A stretch of DNA of 6,686 nucleotides, from the NCBI GenBank assembly GCA_028700615.1, contig JAQVSH010000104.1, positions 1 through 6,686 on the forward strand. The letters run 5' to 3'. Shown here in pieces: positions 1-6,468 of this stretch. Origin of the DNA: Bacteroidales bacterium. Its GTDB lineage: Bacteria; Bacteroidota; Bacteroidia; Bacteroidales; UBA4181. Numbering within the stretch: the stretch's first letter is position 1; each line of letters starts with the position of its first letter. The translations under genes were made by a program, and so were the position numbers. Under the pieces are notes generated by a model. It did no database searches, was not told the origin of the DNA, and saw only the letters and a program-made list of their open reading frames with translations.

Positions 1-735
1 CATAGCGGCAGCAATTTCCACAGTATTGTCCCCTCCTATCCATAGGACTTCTGCACCTCTGGAAACCAAAGATTGGGCAGCTTCCAACACACCGTTGGAA
101 TTGTCTACCGTAGCTTCTAATAATTCTATCCCCAAAGAATCGCAGACAGTACGGGCGATCTTAACGCAGGCTTCCGAACAGGTTTCGTTACGGCACCATA
201 CCGTTCCCACCTTTTGAAGCGCAGGATTCATTTCCCGGGCAATGAGAAAGGCCTTTTCTACCGGCTGAAAAGTTCCCATACCCGCCAGATGAGCAGGACG
301 ATTGGACGGATTATTCCTGTCAAGGCCCACTCCCGAAGCAAAAGGATCTGTTACGGTACCAAATACATGCGTAACTTTTCCTGCTTTGTTGGCATTTGCC
401 ATCACCTGTAAAGAAGGAGTGCTGATGGTAATCACCATATTATAGCGGCTGCTTACAATCTCAGAAGCAATAGTATTCGCGGTAGGGAGATCGTTTTCGG
501 AATTATAACGGGATAAAATCAGTTTACCCCCGTCTGCATATCCCCGGGCTGCCAGCCCGTCAATACACCCACGCTCAGTCTCATCCAAAGTCAGACGGGA
601 AGAAAACTTAAAAGTGGCCATTTTGACCTTAGGCTCTTTTTTATCCGGTCTTCCCGGTTCATAAAGAAGAAGCGCCGAAAGAATCCCCATGATAGCAAAG
701 CTCAAACCTATTTTTTGTAATCCGCGCAGGTTCAT
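1..735 (-). CDS. ABC_sub_bind/TrpX-type substrate-binding protein, N-terminal part (runs off left edge)
   Basis: An open frame reads on the minus strand from an ATG at 733-735 to the window edge without a stop, giving 245 codons. Residues 7-25 are a hydrophobic segment (IGLSFAIMGILSALLLY) with no lipobox and no clear cleavage site, so it is a signal peptide or a membrane anchor. The rest matches my knowledge of the ABC_sub_bind (PF04392, TrpX-like) periplasmic-binding fold: an ITISTPSLQ strand near 103-110, the VTDPFASGV motif near 128-136, then EATVDNSNGVLEAAQSLV near 207-224 and a GGDNTVE motif near 234-240. Members are usually about 320 residues, so roughly a quarter would lie outside the window. 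The gene starts 18 bases after the fucosidase stop, so the two are probably cotranscribed. No permease or ATPase gene is visible; they could lie to the left. Four cysteines (181, 186, 190, 198) sit in a short stretch where I do not expect them in this family. The ligand cannot be predicted. Confidence 0.82.
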   Translation of the reverse strand, partial: MNLRGLQKIGLSFAIMGILSALLLYEPGRPDKKEPKVKMATFKFSSRLTLDETERGCIDGLAARGYADGGKLILSRYNSENDLPTANTIASEIVSSRYNMVITISTPSLQVMANANKAGKVTHVFGTVTDPFASGVGLDRNNPSNRPAHLAGMGTFQPVEKAFLIAREMNPALQKVGTVWCRNETCSEACVKIARTVCDSLGIELLEATVDNSNGVLEAAQSLVSRGAEVLWIGGDNTVEIAAAM

Positions 736-753
736 ACCAAAATGATTAGTTTA

Positions 754-2427
754 TCATAAAACTCCCAAAATTTTTAATACCACCACCCCGTTTCCAGAAA
801 TATCAGCAGATAATCCCTGTTCTGTCTGAGCCCAGGCAAGTTTATTTTTGCTCCCGAGTTGTTTTACTGAAGTTACTTTCCGTTGGTCAATCAATGCAGA
901 ATTGACCCCAAGAGAGGCAATAGAAATTTTTTTCTCCCCGGAACAATTTAAAACAATCGCGTAAAGGACTTTATCCTTCGTGGTAAAACGAATATCCTGT
1001 TCTGTATAAGATTTTCCTTTCCCTTCATTAAAACCCTGGTCTCTCATTGCAGCGCCTGAACTGGCAGGCCCTTCCCCAAAAATTTTCCAGGGACGAGTGC
1101 CGAAGATCGACTCGCTGTTGATTTTCATCCAGTCCCCGATACCTTCGAGAATCGCCACTTCCTTATCATCAATAGAGCCATCTCCTCTTACAGGAATATT
1201 TAATAAAAGATTCCCGTTTTTACTCACAATATCGGCCAGCATTTGAAGTACCGTAGTGGCGCTTTTATATTCATTTTTCTCATATACACTGCGGTCATAA
1301 TGCCACTGTCCTATACAGGTGCAGGTTTGCCAGGGATAAGGAAGCATTTCGTTCGAAGCCCCTCTTTCAATATCCCAGACCAATGCTTTACGATGCTCCT
1401 CAGAAAGCATTTTCCCGAAAACCACGGCATCCAGTTTGCCTTTGTTCCGTTGCATATTTTCATTGTAAAAATTGGAAACAATCTTCAAACCGGCATCACA
1501 AAAAGGAAACAAAGGTAAAACCGTGTCATCAAAATAGACCAGATCGGGCTGATATCTCCTGAGCAAATCCATGGTTCTGTTGTAAAAATTGTCACAATAG
1601 GCCTGATCCGGAAGGTTCGTTCCTTTCTCCCATGTCCACTGATTGAAAATGCCGGAATAAACATCCCATTTTTCACTGTGTTCATGGTTGTTTGCATAGA
1701 GAACCTGTGGATCAAGCCCTTCCCACCAGGTTCCTTTTCCGTCTTCTTTGGTCAGATTTCCATCATAGGGGACTCCGGCCATTGGTCCGGTTTTATCAGA
1801 TCCTTTGGTTCCTTCATACCAGGTCCAGGCATGTGAACTGTGCACACTCAGGCCAAAAGGCAGTTTATATTTTTTTGCGGCCTTTGCCCAGCCTTCAACC
1901 ACATTCGTTTTAGGACCTACGTTGAGCGAATTCCAGGGATGATATTTACTATCCCACAAATCCAGATTATCGTGGTGATTGGCCATAGCAAACAAATACT
2001 GAGCTCCGGCTTTTTTATACAAAGCCACCATTTTATCGGGATCCCAATTTTCGGCCTTCCATGCATTTATTACATCTTTAAAACCAAACTCGGAGGGATG
2101 TCCGTATTTTTTAACATGAAAATCATACTGTGAAGTTCCCTGAAAATACATCAGGCGGGCATACCAATCTCCGTCTTCAGCCTGGCACTGAGGCCCCCAA
2201 TGGGCCCAAATTCCAAACTTAGCATCCCGAAACCATTCAGGAACCTGATATTGTTGCAAAGACTCCCAGTCTGGAGCAAATTTCCCTTCAGTTAACGGCT
2301 CTGAAGCGGTGTTTACGATAACAGTCGGTTTTTCCTGTCTGAAATTTGTGTTCTGAGCAGCTACGGTAACCACAAGAAAAGCCAGCGAGGCCAGTCCTGT
2401 GATTAAGGTTTTTATGTGAAAATTCAT
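754..2427 (-). CDS. Exported GH29 alpha-L-fucosidase-like glycoside hydrolase
   Basis: This is a 557-residue protein starting at the ATG at 2425-2427. Residues 1-24 form a Sec signal peptide (charged start, hydrophobic GLASLAFLVVTVAA, likely cut near AAQ) and there is no lipobox cysteine, so it should be a soluble periplasmic or secreted enzyme. GH29 enzymes hydrolyse alpha-L-fucosides with retention. Family signs are the WAHWG motif at 74-78, the HHD motif at 151-153, VYFDD at 297-301, where Asp300 aligns with the nucleophile position, and NGNLLLN at 404-410. After about residue 435 comes the beta-sheet-type C-terminal domain. The usual HHDGF reads HHDNL here and the usual W-x-D-G reads FDD, so this is a divergent branch. 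The acid/base residue is not certain; Glu354 in the DIERG stretch is a candidate. Length fits the family. It leads a minus-strand unit with the substrate-binding protein. Fucose specificity is inferred from family and should be treated with care. Confidence 0.88.
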   Translation of the reverse strand: MNFHIKTLITGLASLAFLVVTVAAQNTNFRQEKPTVIVNTASEPLTEGKFAPDWESLQQYQVPEWFRDAKFGIWAHWGPQCQAEDGDWYARLMYFQGTSQYDFHVKKYGHPSEFGFKDVINAWKAENWDPDKMVALYKKAGAQYLFAMANHHDNLDLWDSKYHPWNSLNVGPKTNVVEGWAKAAKKYKLPFGLSVHSSHAWTWYEGTKGSDKTGPMAGVPYDGNLTKEDGKGTWWEGLDPQVLYANNHEHSEKWDVYSGIFNQWTWEKGTNLPDQAYCDNFYNRTMDLLRRYQPDLVYFDDTVLPLFPFCDAGLKIVSNFYNENMQRNKGKLDAVVFGKMLSEEHRKALVWDIERGASNEMLPYPWQTCTCIGQWHYDRSVYEKNEYKSATTVLQMLADIVSKNGNLLLNIPVRGDGSIDDKEVAILEGIGDWMKINSESIFGTRPWKIFGEGPASSGAAMRDQGFNEGKGKSYTEQDIRFTTKDKVLYAIVLNCSGEKKISIASLGVNSALIDQRKVTSVKQLGSKNKLAWAQTEQGLSADISGNGVVVLKILGVL

Positions 2428-2446
2428 AATATCAATAATTTAATAT

Positions 2447-2456
2447 CCCCCCCGGG
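2447..2456 (-). repeat. C7-GGG tract (G7 on the fucosidase strand) in the fucosidase leader
   Basis: Seven consecutive C followed by GGG stand in an otherwise AT-rich spacer. On the fucosidase strand this reads CCC then seven G, about 19 bases before the start codon. The first six bases of each half can pair as CCCGGG. It is too far from the ATG to serve as a normal ribosome binding site. Homopolymers of this length can vary by slippage, but that is not shown here. Confidence 0.5.
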
Positions 2457-2475
2457 ATGTTATAATTTGATAAAG

Positions 2476-2491
2476 ATCGGAAATTTCTGAT
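2476..2491. promoter_or_regulatory. Imperfect 16-bp palindrome, possible operator
   Basis: ATCGGAAATTTCTGAT is symmetric at 14 of 16 positions around a central GAAATTTC. It lies 49 bases upstream of the fucosidase start, where a regulator or promoter element would be expected. A second small inverted repeat, CTATT-GGA-AATAG, follows directly at 2493-2505. No regulator can be assigned, and AT-rich spacers produce such symmetry by chance, so this is a tentative site. Confidence 0.25.
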
Positions 2492-2620
2492 ACTATTGGA
2501 AATAGGAAGATTTTTTTATAAAAGAAATATCGCTTCGGAATAAATTTCAATATTTATGTTAAAATGTATTTATTAGATTACTTTTAGACATGAATATACA
2601 TCTTTATGTAATTTATATAT

Positions 2621-2628
2621 TACATTTG
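2621..2628 (+). promoter_or_regulatory. Bacteroidota-type -7 promoter box (TACATTTG)
   Basis: TACATTTG fits the TAnnTTTG -7 consensus of Bacteroidota housekeeping promoters exactly. It lies 24 bases before the ATG of the membrane protein gene, leaving a short AT-rich leader. No clear TTTG or TTG -33 element stands at the usual distance of about 19-21 bases upstream, so the call rests on the -7 box and its position. It also favours the start at 2653 over the ATG at 2590, which would lie upstream of this promoter. Confidence 0.5.
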
Positions 2629-2652
2629 GAAAACAATTATAAAACAAAAAAC

Positions 2653-3141
2653 ATGAAAACAAACTACCTATTTCCCCATCGGTTCAAACGGATCGGATGG
2701 ATTTTACTCATTCCTTCGACAATTCTCGGAATTTTAGTTATCTGTTTTGATGTGAAATTTGATTTTCTTAGTACTAAAATGATTTCGCTCTACAATGATT
2801 CATTGCTTAATTCGGAGGGATTTTTCAAAGTGTTTAAAGAGAATATTACGGACGAGATCGCCGGAATTGTATTCATCATCGGGGCTCTTTTTGTAGCCTT
2901 CTCTCGTGAAAAACAAGAAGATGAATTTATTGCAAAAACCCGTCTGGAATCTTTGGTTTGGGCCACCTATCTGAACTATGCCGTTTTACTCTTTTGCTTT
3001 TTGTTTTTCTATGGAGGGGTATTTTTCTACGTAATGATTATCAACATGTTTACTATTCTGATATTCTTTATCATACGCTTTTATTATATCCTGTACAAAA
3101 ACAAAAGAACACTGGGTATTGAAGCCAGCCATCAGGATTAA
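2653..3141 (+). CDS. Four-helix inner-membrane protein, partner of the downstream HTH regulator
   Basis: The protein has 162 residues from the ATG at 2653. An in-frame ATG at 2590 would add 21 residues but lies upstream of the likely promoter box, and the later start begins with a plausible MKTNYLFPHRFKRIG positive patch. Predicted membrane helices are at about 14-32, 68-84, 103-127 and 128-148. The loop between the second and third helices (about 85-100) is highly charged and lies cytoplasmic if the N-terminus is inside. No catalytic motif is seen and I do not recognise a named domain. Small membrane proteins next to a YozG-like HTH protein are a common arrangement in Bacteroidota, so it may sense a signal or act with that regulator, but its function is unknown. 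The next gene starts 47 bases downstream on the same strand, which suggests an operon. Confidence 0.8.
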   Translation: MKTNYLFPHRFKRIGWILLIPSTILGILVICFDVKFDFLSTKMISLYNDSLLNSEGFFKVFKENITDEIAGIVFIIGALFVAFSREKQEDEFIAKTRLESLVWATYLNYAVLLFCFLFFYGGVFFYVMIINMFTILIFFIIRFYYILYKNKRTLGIEASHQD

Positions 3142-3188
3142 ATCTATTGTGTACTTCACTGATCAGACAGAACAAAAAAACCAAATCT

Positions 3189-3389
3189 ATGACCAATCAT
3201 ATAAAAGTCGAAAGGGCTATCAAAAATATCACTCAGGAAGAACTTGCCAGACAAATCGGGGTCACCAGACAGGCGATTAATTCCATTGAGTTAAATAAAT
3301 ATGTTCCCTCTACCCTGCTCGCACTAAAAATTTCCCGGTATTTCGGTAAAACTGTCAATGAAATCTTTAGTCTGGAGGATTCCGATTAA
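3189..3389 (+). CDS. Small XRE/Cro-type helix-turn-helix transcriptional regulator
   Basis: This 66-residue protein is essentially a single DNA-binding domain. The ATG at 3189 is chosen over an in-frame TTG at 3147 because the family normally begins a few residues before the V-E-R-A-I-K stretch. The helix-turn-helix is clear: QEELARQIG at 16-24, the turn, and the recognition helix TRQAINSIE at 26-34, followed by the conserved Y-x-P-S-x-x-L-A-L-K-I stretch and F-G-K-x-V-x-E-I-F near the end. This pattern is typical of the YozG/Cro-like regulators that have no sensor domain of their own. It follows the membrane protein gene and probably shares its transcript, so the pair may autoregulate or respond to the membrane state. 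Its stop codon overlaps the stop of the convergent thioesterase gene. Target genes are unknown. Confidence 0.9.
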   Translation: MTNHIKVERAIKNITQEELARQIGVTRQAINSIELNKYVPSTLLALKISRYFGKTVNEIFSLEDSD

Positions 3390-3787
3390 TCAACCCGGTT
3401 TATCAGCTCTTTTTTCCGGTAAGCCATGCCCTGGGCACTTGCAATCAGTTCATCCTGAGCATTTTTTATAATAATGGAATAGGTGGCGATTTTGTGGTTT
3501 TTTGAAGTTTCTACGGCGTCAGCATAGAGCATCCCTTTTCCGGCGGATTTTACAAAAGAAATATTCACATTGAGAGCTACGGCTACATTGCCGTGGGAAT
3601 TAGAAGCTACGGCAAAGGTAAGGTCGGCCAGGGTGAATATAGCTCCTCCATGGGCCATGTTCATGGCATTGAGATGTTCATCTTTTATCTCAAGCCTTGT
3701 TCTGGCTCTGCCTTCGGAAGCTTCCAATATTTCTATACCAACACATTCGGCAAACCTGTCATTCTTAAAAAAATCTTTTACATCCAT
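3386..3787 (-). CDS. PaaI-family hotdog-fold acyl-CoA thioesterase
   Basis: The protein has 133 residues from the ATG at 3785-3787. A longer frame to 3841 exists, but the extra 18 residues do not look like the family and 133 is close to the usual 130-145. PaaI-type thioesterases hydrolyse acyl-CoA or aryl-CoA esters in the cytoplasm, usually as tetramers. The signature N-x-x-[G]-x-x-HGG-x-x-F-x-LAD is present: Asn40, His46-Gly47-Gly48, Phe51 and Asp55, the last corresponding to the catalytic Asp of the E. coli enzyme. The glycine between the Asn and HGG is Asn43 here, a mild departure. The strand ALNVNISFVKSA at 71-82 also fits. There is no signal peptide. It stands alone, convergent with the HTH gene and divergent from the FAD oxidoreductase. 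Without other phenylacetate genes nearby, the substrate cannot be named. Confidence 0.88.
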   Translation of the reverse strand: MDVKDFFKNDRFAECVGIEILEASEGRARTRLEIKDEHLNAMNMAHGGAIFTLADLTFAVASNSHGNVAVALNVNISFVKSAGKGMLYADAVETSKNHKIATYSIIIKNAQDELIASAQGMAYRKKELINRVD

Positions 3788-3898
3788 GATTCCGTGATCA
3801 TTTAAACCGTCAGAATTTACAAAGGCTATAAATATCAGCATTTTTTACCGGGTTTTTGTACCTTTATGTCCAGTAAAAAAATTGAAAATTTTTGATTG

Positions 3899-5245
3899 AT
3901 GGAAAGACGAAGTTTTTTAACACAACTGGTACTTACCGGAGGAGCTTTAAGTCTTGGCGTAGGCTGCGGACGGGAAATACAACCCGGAACTCAGAAAATA
4001 GCAGCAGATCCCGAATCCCCTGTTTTAGGAGATAAAAAAATGATTTTGGAGCCGGCCAGGCAAATTCCGGTATTGGCAGAGACCGATGTATTAGTCATCG
4101 GCGGTGGCCCCGCAGGAGCGGCGGCGGCTATTGCTGCCAGCCGTGCCGGAGCGGAAACGTATCTTGTTGAACGTTATAATCATCTGGGGGGGCTCTGGAC
4201 CGGAGGATTAGTGCTCCCTCTGCTTTCCACTCACGCCATCGACCGGCAAAAAAAAGCCAGACAGGTCATCTTCGGCATCGGAGGCGAGATGTCTCAACGG
4301 CTGAAAGACCTGGGGATGTCCATCAGTGAGGTCAATCCTGTCATTGATCCGGAAGCCGGAAAATATGTACTGGACGAAATGATTCGTGAATCCGGAGTAA
4401 AAATGCTTTATCATACATTTGGATCTCAGGTAATTATGGAAGGAAATACTCTCAGGGGTGTTTTTATCGAGAGCAAATCGGGCAGAATGGCAGTATTAGC
4501 CAAAGTAGTCATCGACTGTACCGGAGACGGAGATATCTTTCATTGGGCAGGAGAACCCTACGATGTCATGAAGTATCATATAGGGCTGGTTCACAGACTG
4601 GGAAATATTGACCGGATTGACACCGGCAAAACAGGATATGTCAAAATGGATGTAGGATCCCCTACTCCTCTTCCCGGAGTAAACTGGGTCAATATGCACG
4701 GGCAGGATGATCAGGATGGAGTGGACATGCTGAATCTTTCGCGTCTGCAAATGGAATACCGCAGAGAGATCTGGGAAAATGTTCAAAAAATCAGAAAAAC
4801 GCCGGGACATGAACAGGTATTTCTTTTGGATACAGCCTCTCAACTGGGTGTTCGTATGTCAAGAATGGTCGAAGCAGAGTATAAACTCACTTTGGAAGAT
4901 ACGATGACGTATCGCTCCTTCGATGATGTCATCGGCATCAGCGGGGCCTGGACCTCCATGTTATATAAGGGCAAAAGGGTCAGCAGCCAGGAACGTCCGC
5001 TCTGGCAAATTCCCTACCGGTCATTGCTTCCTAAGAAAACAGAAAATCTCTTGGTAGCGGGACGCTGTTTTTGCTTTGAAAGGGAATTGGCTGAAGATAC
5101 CCGGATTATAGGAACCTGCCTGATCACAGGACATGGTGCGGGAGCTGCCGCAGGACTGGCCGTAAAAGAAAAACAATCAGTAAGAGATCTTGACATCGCC
5201 AAACTCAAACAACTTTTGCTGCAACAGAAAGCATGGCTCGGCTAA
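3899..5245 (+). CDS. Tat-exported FAD-dependent oxidoreductase, possibly a lipoprotein
   Basis: The protein has 448 residues from the ATG at 3899; the TTG just before it is not needed. The N-terminus has a twin-arginine signal, ERRSFL at 2-7, followed by a hydrophobic stretch ending in LGVGC at Cys23. This could be a lipobox, although Gly at -3 is unusual. The flavin-binding fold begins at about 63: VLVIGGGPAGAAAA with GGGPAG at 68-73, a glutamate ending the second strand (Glu91), and LGGLWTGG at 96-103. DCTGDGD at 207-213 and the late LLVAGRC (384-390) and GHGAGAAAGLA (411-421) stretches complete the FAD_oxidored pattern (PF12831-type). Tat export makes sense, because FAD would be loaded before transport. 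The last 13 bases overlap the next gene, so the two are translated together and probably work together. The electron donor or substrate is unknown; related proteins appear in many operons of unclear function. Confidence 0.87.
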   Translation: MERRSFLTQLVLTGGALSLGVGCGREIQPGTQKIAADPESPVLGDKKMILEPARQIPVLAETDVLVIGGGPAGAAAAIAASRAGAETYLVERYNHLGGLWTGGLVLPLLSTHAIDRQKKARQVIFGIGGEMSQRLKDLGMSISEVNPVIDPEAGKYVLDEMIRESGVKMLYHTFGSQVIMEGNTLRGVFIESKSGRMAVLAKVVIDCTGDGDIFHWAGEPYDVMKYHIGLVHRLGNIDRIDTGKTGYVKMDVGSPTPLPGVNWVNMHGQDDQDGVDMLNLSRLQMEYRREIWENVQKIRKTPGHEQVFLLDTASQLGVRMSRMVEAEYKLTLEDTMTYRSFDDVIGISGAWTSMLYKGKRVSSQERPLWQIPYRSLLPKKTENLLVAGRCFCFERELAEDTRIIGTCLITGHGAGAAAGLAVKEKQSVRDLDIAKLKQLLLQQKAWLG

Positions 5246-6462
5246 GAGATTCACTCATAGCTGTTCTCAAAAAAATTGGCTGGAGGGGTCTATCCACTCT
5301 GGTAGCTATTGTATTCTCCTCTACGCTGTTAATCCCTTCGCTGACAGGTTTGTATACCTGGCTGAGTCCGTTTTTGATGTTAAACTCGGTACTCGCTTTA
5401 AAATCTCTGGTATGGTTGAATGGAGTCGGATGTGTAATACTGATCATTTCCTTTTTTCGCAAAAGATGGTTTTGCAGATATCTTTGTCCAACCGGCCTGG
5501 GATGTGACCTGTTGTCAGCAACAGCCTGGAAAAGAGGGATTTCGGTACAGAAAATCCCGAAAATAGGCAGGTGGCTGGCTCTTATTTCATTGGGAAGTGC
5601 TTTGATGGGATTTCCTCTTCTGATCTGGCTGGATCCGATGTCTATATTCAATGGGTTTTTTGCAGTATTTTCGGACAATATTTCTATTCCGACCCTGCTT
5701 TCTTTGTCAGGACTTCCTCTGCTCTTAATGCTTCATTGGTTTTTTCCGAACCTCTGGTGTACGAAACTTTGCCCGCTCGGAGGATTACAGGACGAGCTTT
5801 ATGAACTAAAAAATATTCCTTCTATCCTAAAACCCGGCAGACAGAATAATTCTAAAACTCAGGCAGAGGGGCGGCGTCTGTTTCTGGCTTCCGGTATTGG
5901 AATACTCTCCGGAGTCATCCTGCCGGGATGGGTAAAAACCGCTCCGGCGAAATGGCTCCGCCCTCCGGGTTCAGTCCCTTACGGTCTTTTTAACCTGCTT
6001 TGCACCCGTTGTGGAAGCTGTATCAAAGCCTGTCCTTCCCAGATTCTTATCCATCACAAAGGCAACGAGGATATTTTGGCCTGGATGACTCCTGAAATAT
6101 CCTTTGAAAATCAGGGATATTGTCAGGCAAACTGTAATCTATGCAGCAGGGTATGTCCCGGCGGGGCCATCACGCTCTTTACAACTGAAGCAAAACCGCA
6201 ACTCTCCATAGGACTTGCAGAGATCCGAAACCCTGAGGATTGTTTGCTGGCCCGGCATACGGAATGTGATCGGTGCATAGCAGCCTGTCCTTATCACGCC
6301 ATTGAGATATCTCCCTCTCCGGTTACCGGCCTATTAAGGCCTGTTGTAAATGAAACCCGCTGTACAGGCTGCGGAGCCTGCGCTGCAATTTGCCCTCCGG
6401 TTATTATACACATAAAAAACACGGCCTCCCCGGGTAAGAAAGCCGTGTCTACAAATTCATAA
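5233..6462 (+). CDS. NapH-like/NapG(MauM)-like fused membrane polyferredoxin
   Basis: The protein has 409 residues and starts at the ATG that overlaps the end of the FAD oxidoreductase gene. The N-terminal half looks like NapH: membrane helices at about 20-45, 52-76, 113-138 and 152-172, with C-x3-C-P sites at Cys81/85 and Cys176/180 just after the second and fourth helices, hence on one side. Then comes an internal twin-arginine segment (GRRLFLASG, Arg214-Arg215) with a hydrophobic stretch to about 234, as at the start of NapG. The C-terminal half carries four cysteine clusters: 257/260/263/267, 297/301/304/308, 337/345/348/352 and 377/380/383/387, each ending in C-P. Together they could hold four [4Fe-4S] centres. 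NapH and NapG pass electrons from quinol to a periplasmic acceptor in nitrate reduction, but no nap reductase is visible here, so the likely partner is the adjacent flavoprotein. Related 4Fe-4S proteins exist in Bacteroidota and Planctomycetes. The end of the gene overlaps the terminator of the convergent gene. Confidence 0.87.
   Translation: MARLRDSLIAVLKKIGWRGLSTLVAIVFSSTLLIPSLTGLYTWLSPFLMLNSVLALKSLVWLNGVGCVILIISFFRKRWFCRYLCPTGLGCDLLSATAWKRGISVQKIPKIGRWLALISLGSALMGFPLLIWLDPMSIFNGFFAVFSDNISIPTLLSLSGLPLLLMLHWFFPNLWCTKLCPLGGLQDELYELKNIPSILKPGRQNNSKTQAEGRRLFLASGIGILSGVILPGWVKTAPAKWLRPPGSVPYGLFNLLCTRCGSCIKACPSQILIHHKGNEDILAWMTPEISFENQGYCQANCNLCSRVCPGGAITLFTTEAKPQLSIGLAEIRNPEDCLLARHTECDRCIAACPYHAIEISPSPVTGLLRPVVNETRCTGCGACAAICPPVIIHIKNTASPGKKAVSTNS
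6414..6448 (-). terminator. Intrinsic terminator for the GH26-like gene, inside the 3' end of the iron-sulfur gene
   Basis: On the minus strand a 7-bp perfect stem, ACACGGC pairing with GCCGTGT (6442-6448 and 6419-6425), has a 16-base loop. The descending arm ends in six T (6414-6419). This is the shape of a rho-independent terminator for a transcript coming from the right, starting 20 bases past the GH26-like stop at 6469. The same bases encode the last 17 or so residues of the convergent iron-sulfur protein. On the plus strand there is no U-run straight after the stem, so it is less likely to stop that transcript. Confidence 0.6.
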
Positions 6463-6468
6463 AGATTT

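Noticed and set aside
26..411. Two plus-strand open frames of 63 and 65 codons
   Set aside because: They lie antisense to the clear substrate-binding protein frame and have no recognisable protein character.
1243..2133. Several open frames in other frames or on the other strand within the fucosidase gene
   Set aside because: The GH29 frame covers the whole stretch with family motifs throughout; these are by-products of its composition.
2590..2652. Upstream ATG extending the membrane protein by 21 residues
   Set aside because: It begins upstream of the TACATTTG promoter box, and the added residues look like translated AT-rich spacer.
3788..3841. Eighteen-residue N-terminal extension of the thioesterase
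   Set aside because: The family starts close to the ATG at 3785-3787, and the extension lies in the divergent promoter spacer.
3859..3866. TACCTTTA as a -7 promoter box for the FAD oxidoreductase gene
   Set aside because: It misses the final G of TAnnTTTG and has no TTTG at the proper distance upstream; too weak to annotate, although a promoter should lie in 3788-3898.
5205..5678. Minus-strand open frame of 157 codons
   Set aside because: It is antisense to the end of the FAD gene and the membrane part of the iron-sulfur gene, with no family character.
5233..6462. Assignment of the polyferredoxin to nitrate reduction as napH or napG
   Set aside because: No periplasmic nitrate reductase or other nap gene is visible, and the fusion and flavoprotein neighbour differ from a nap operon.
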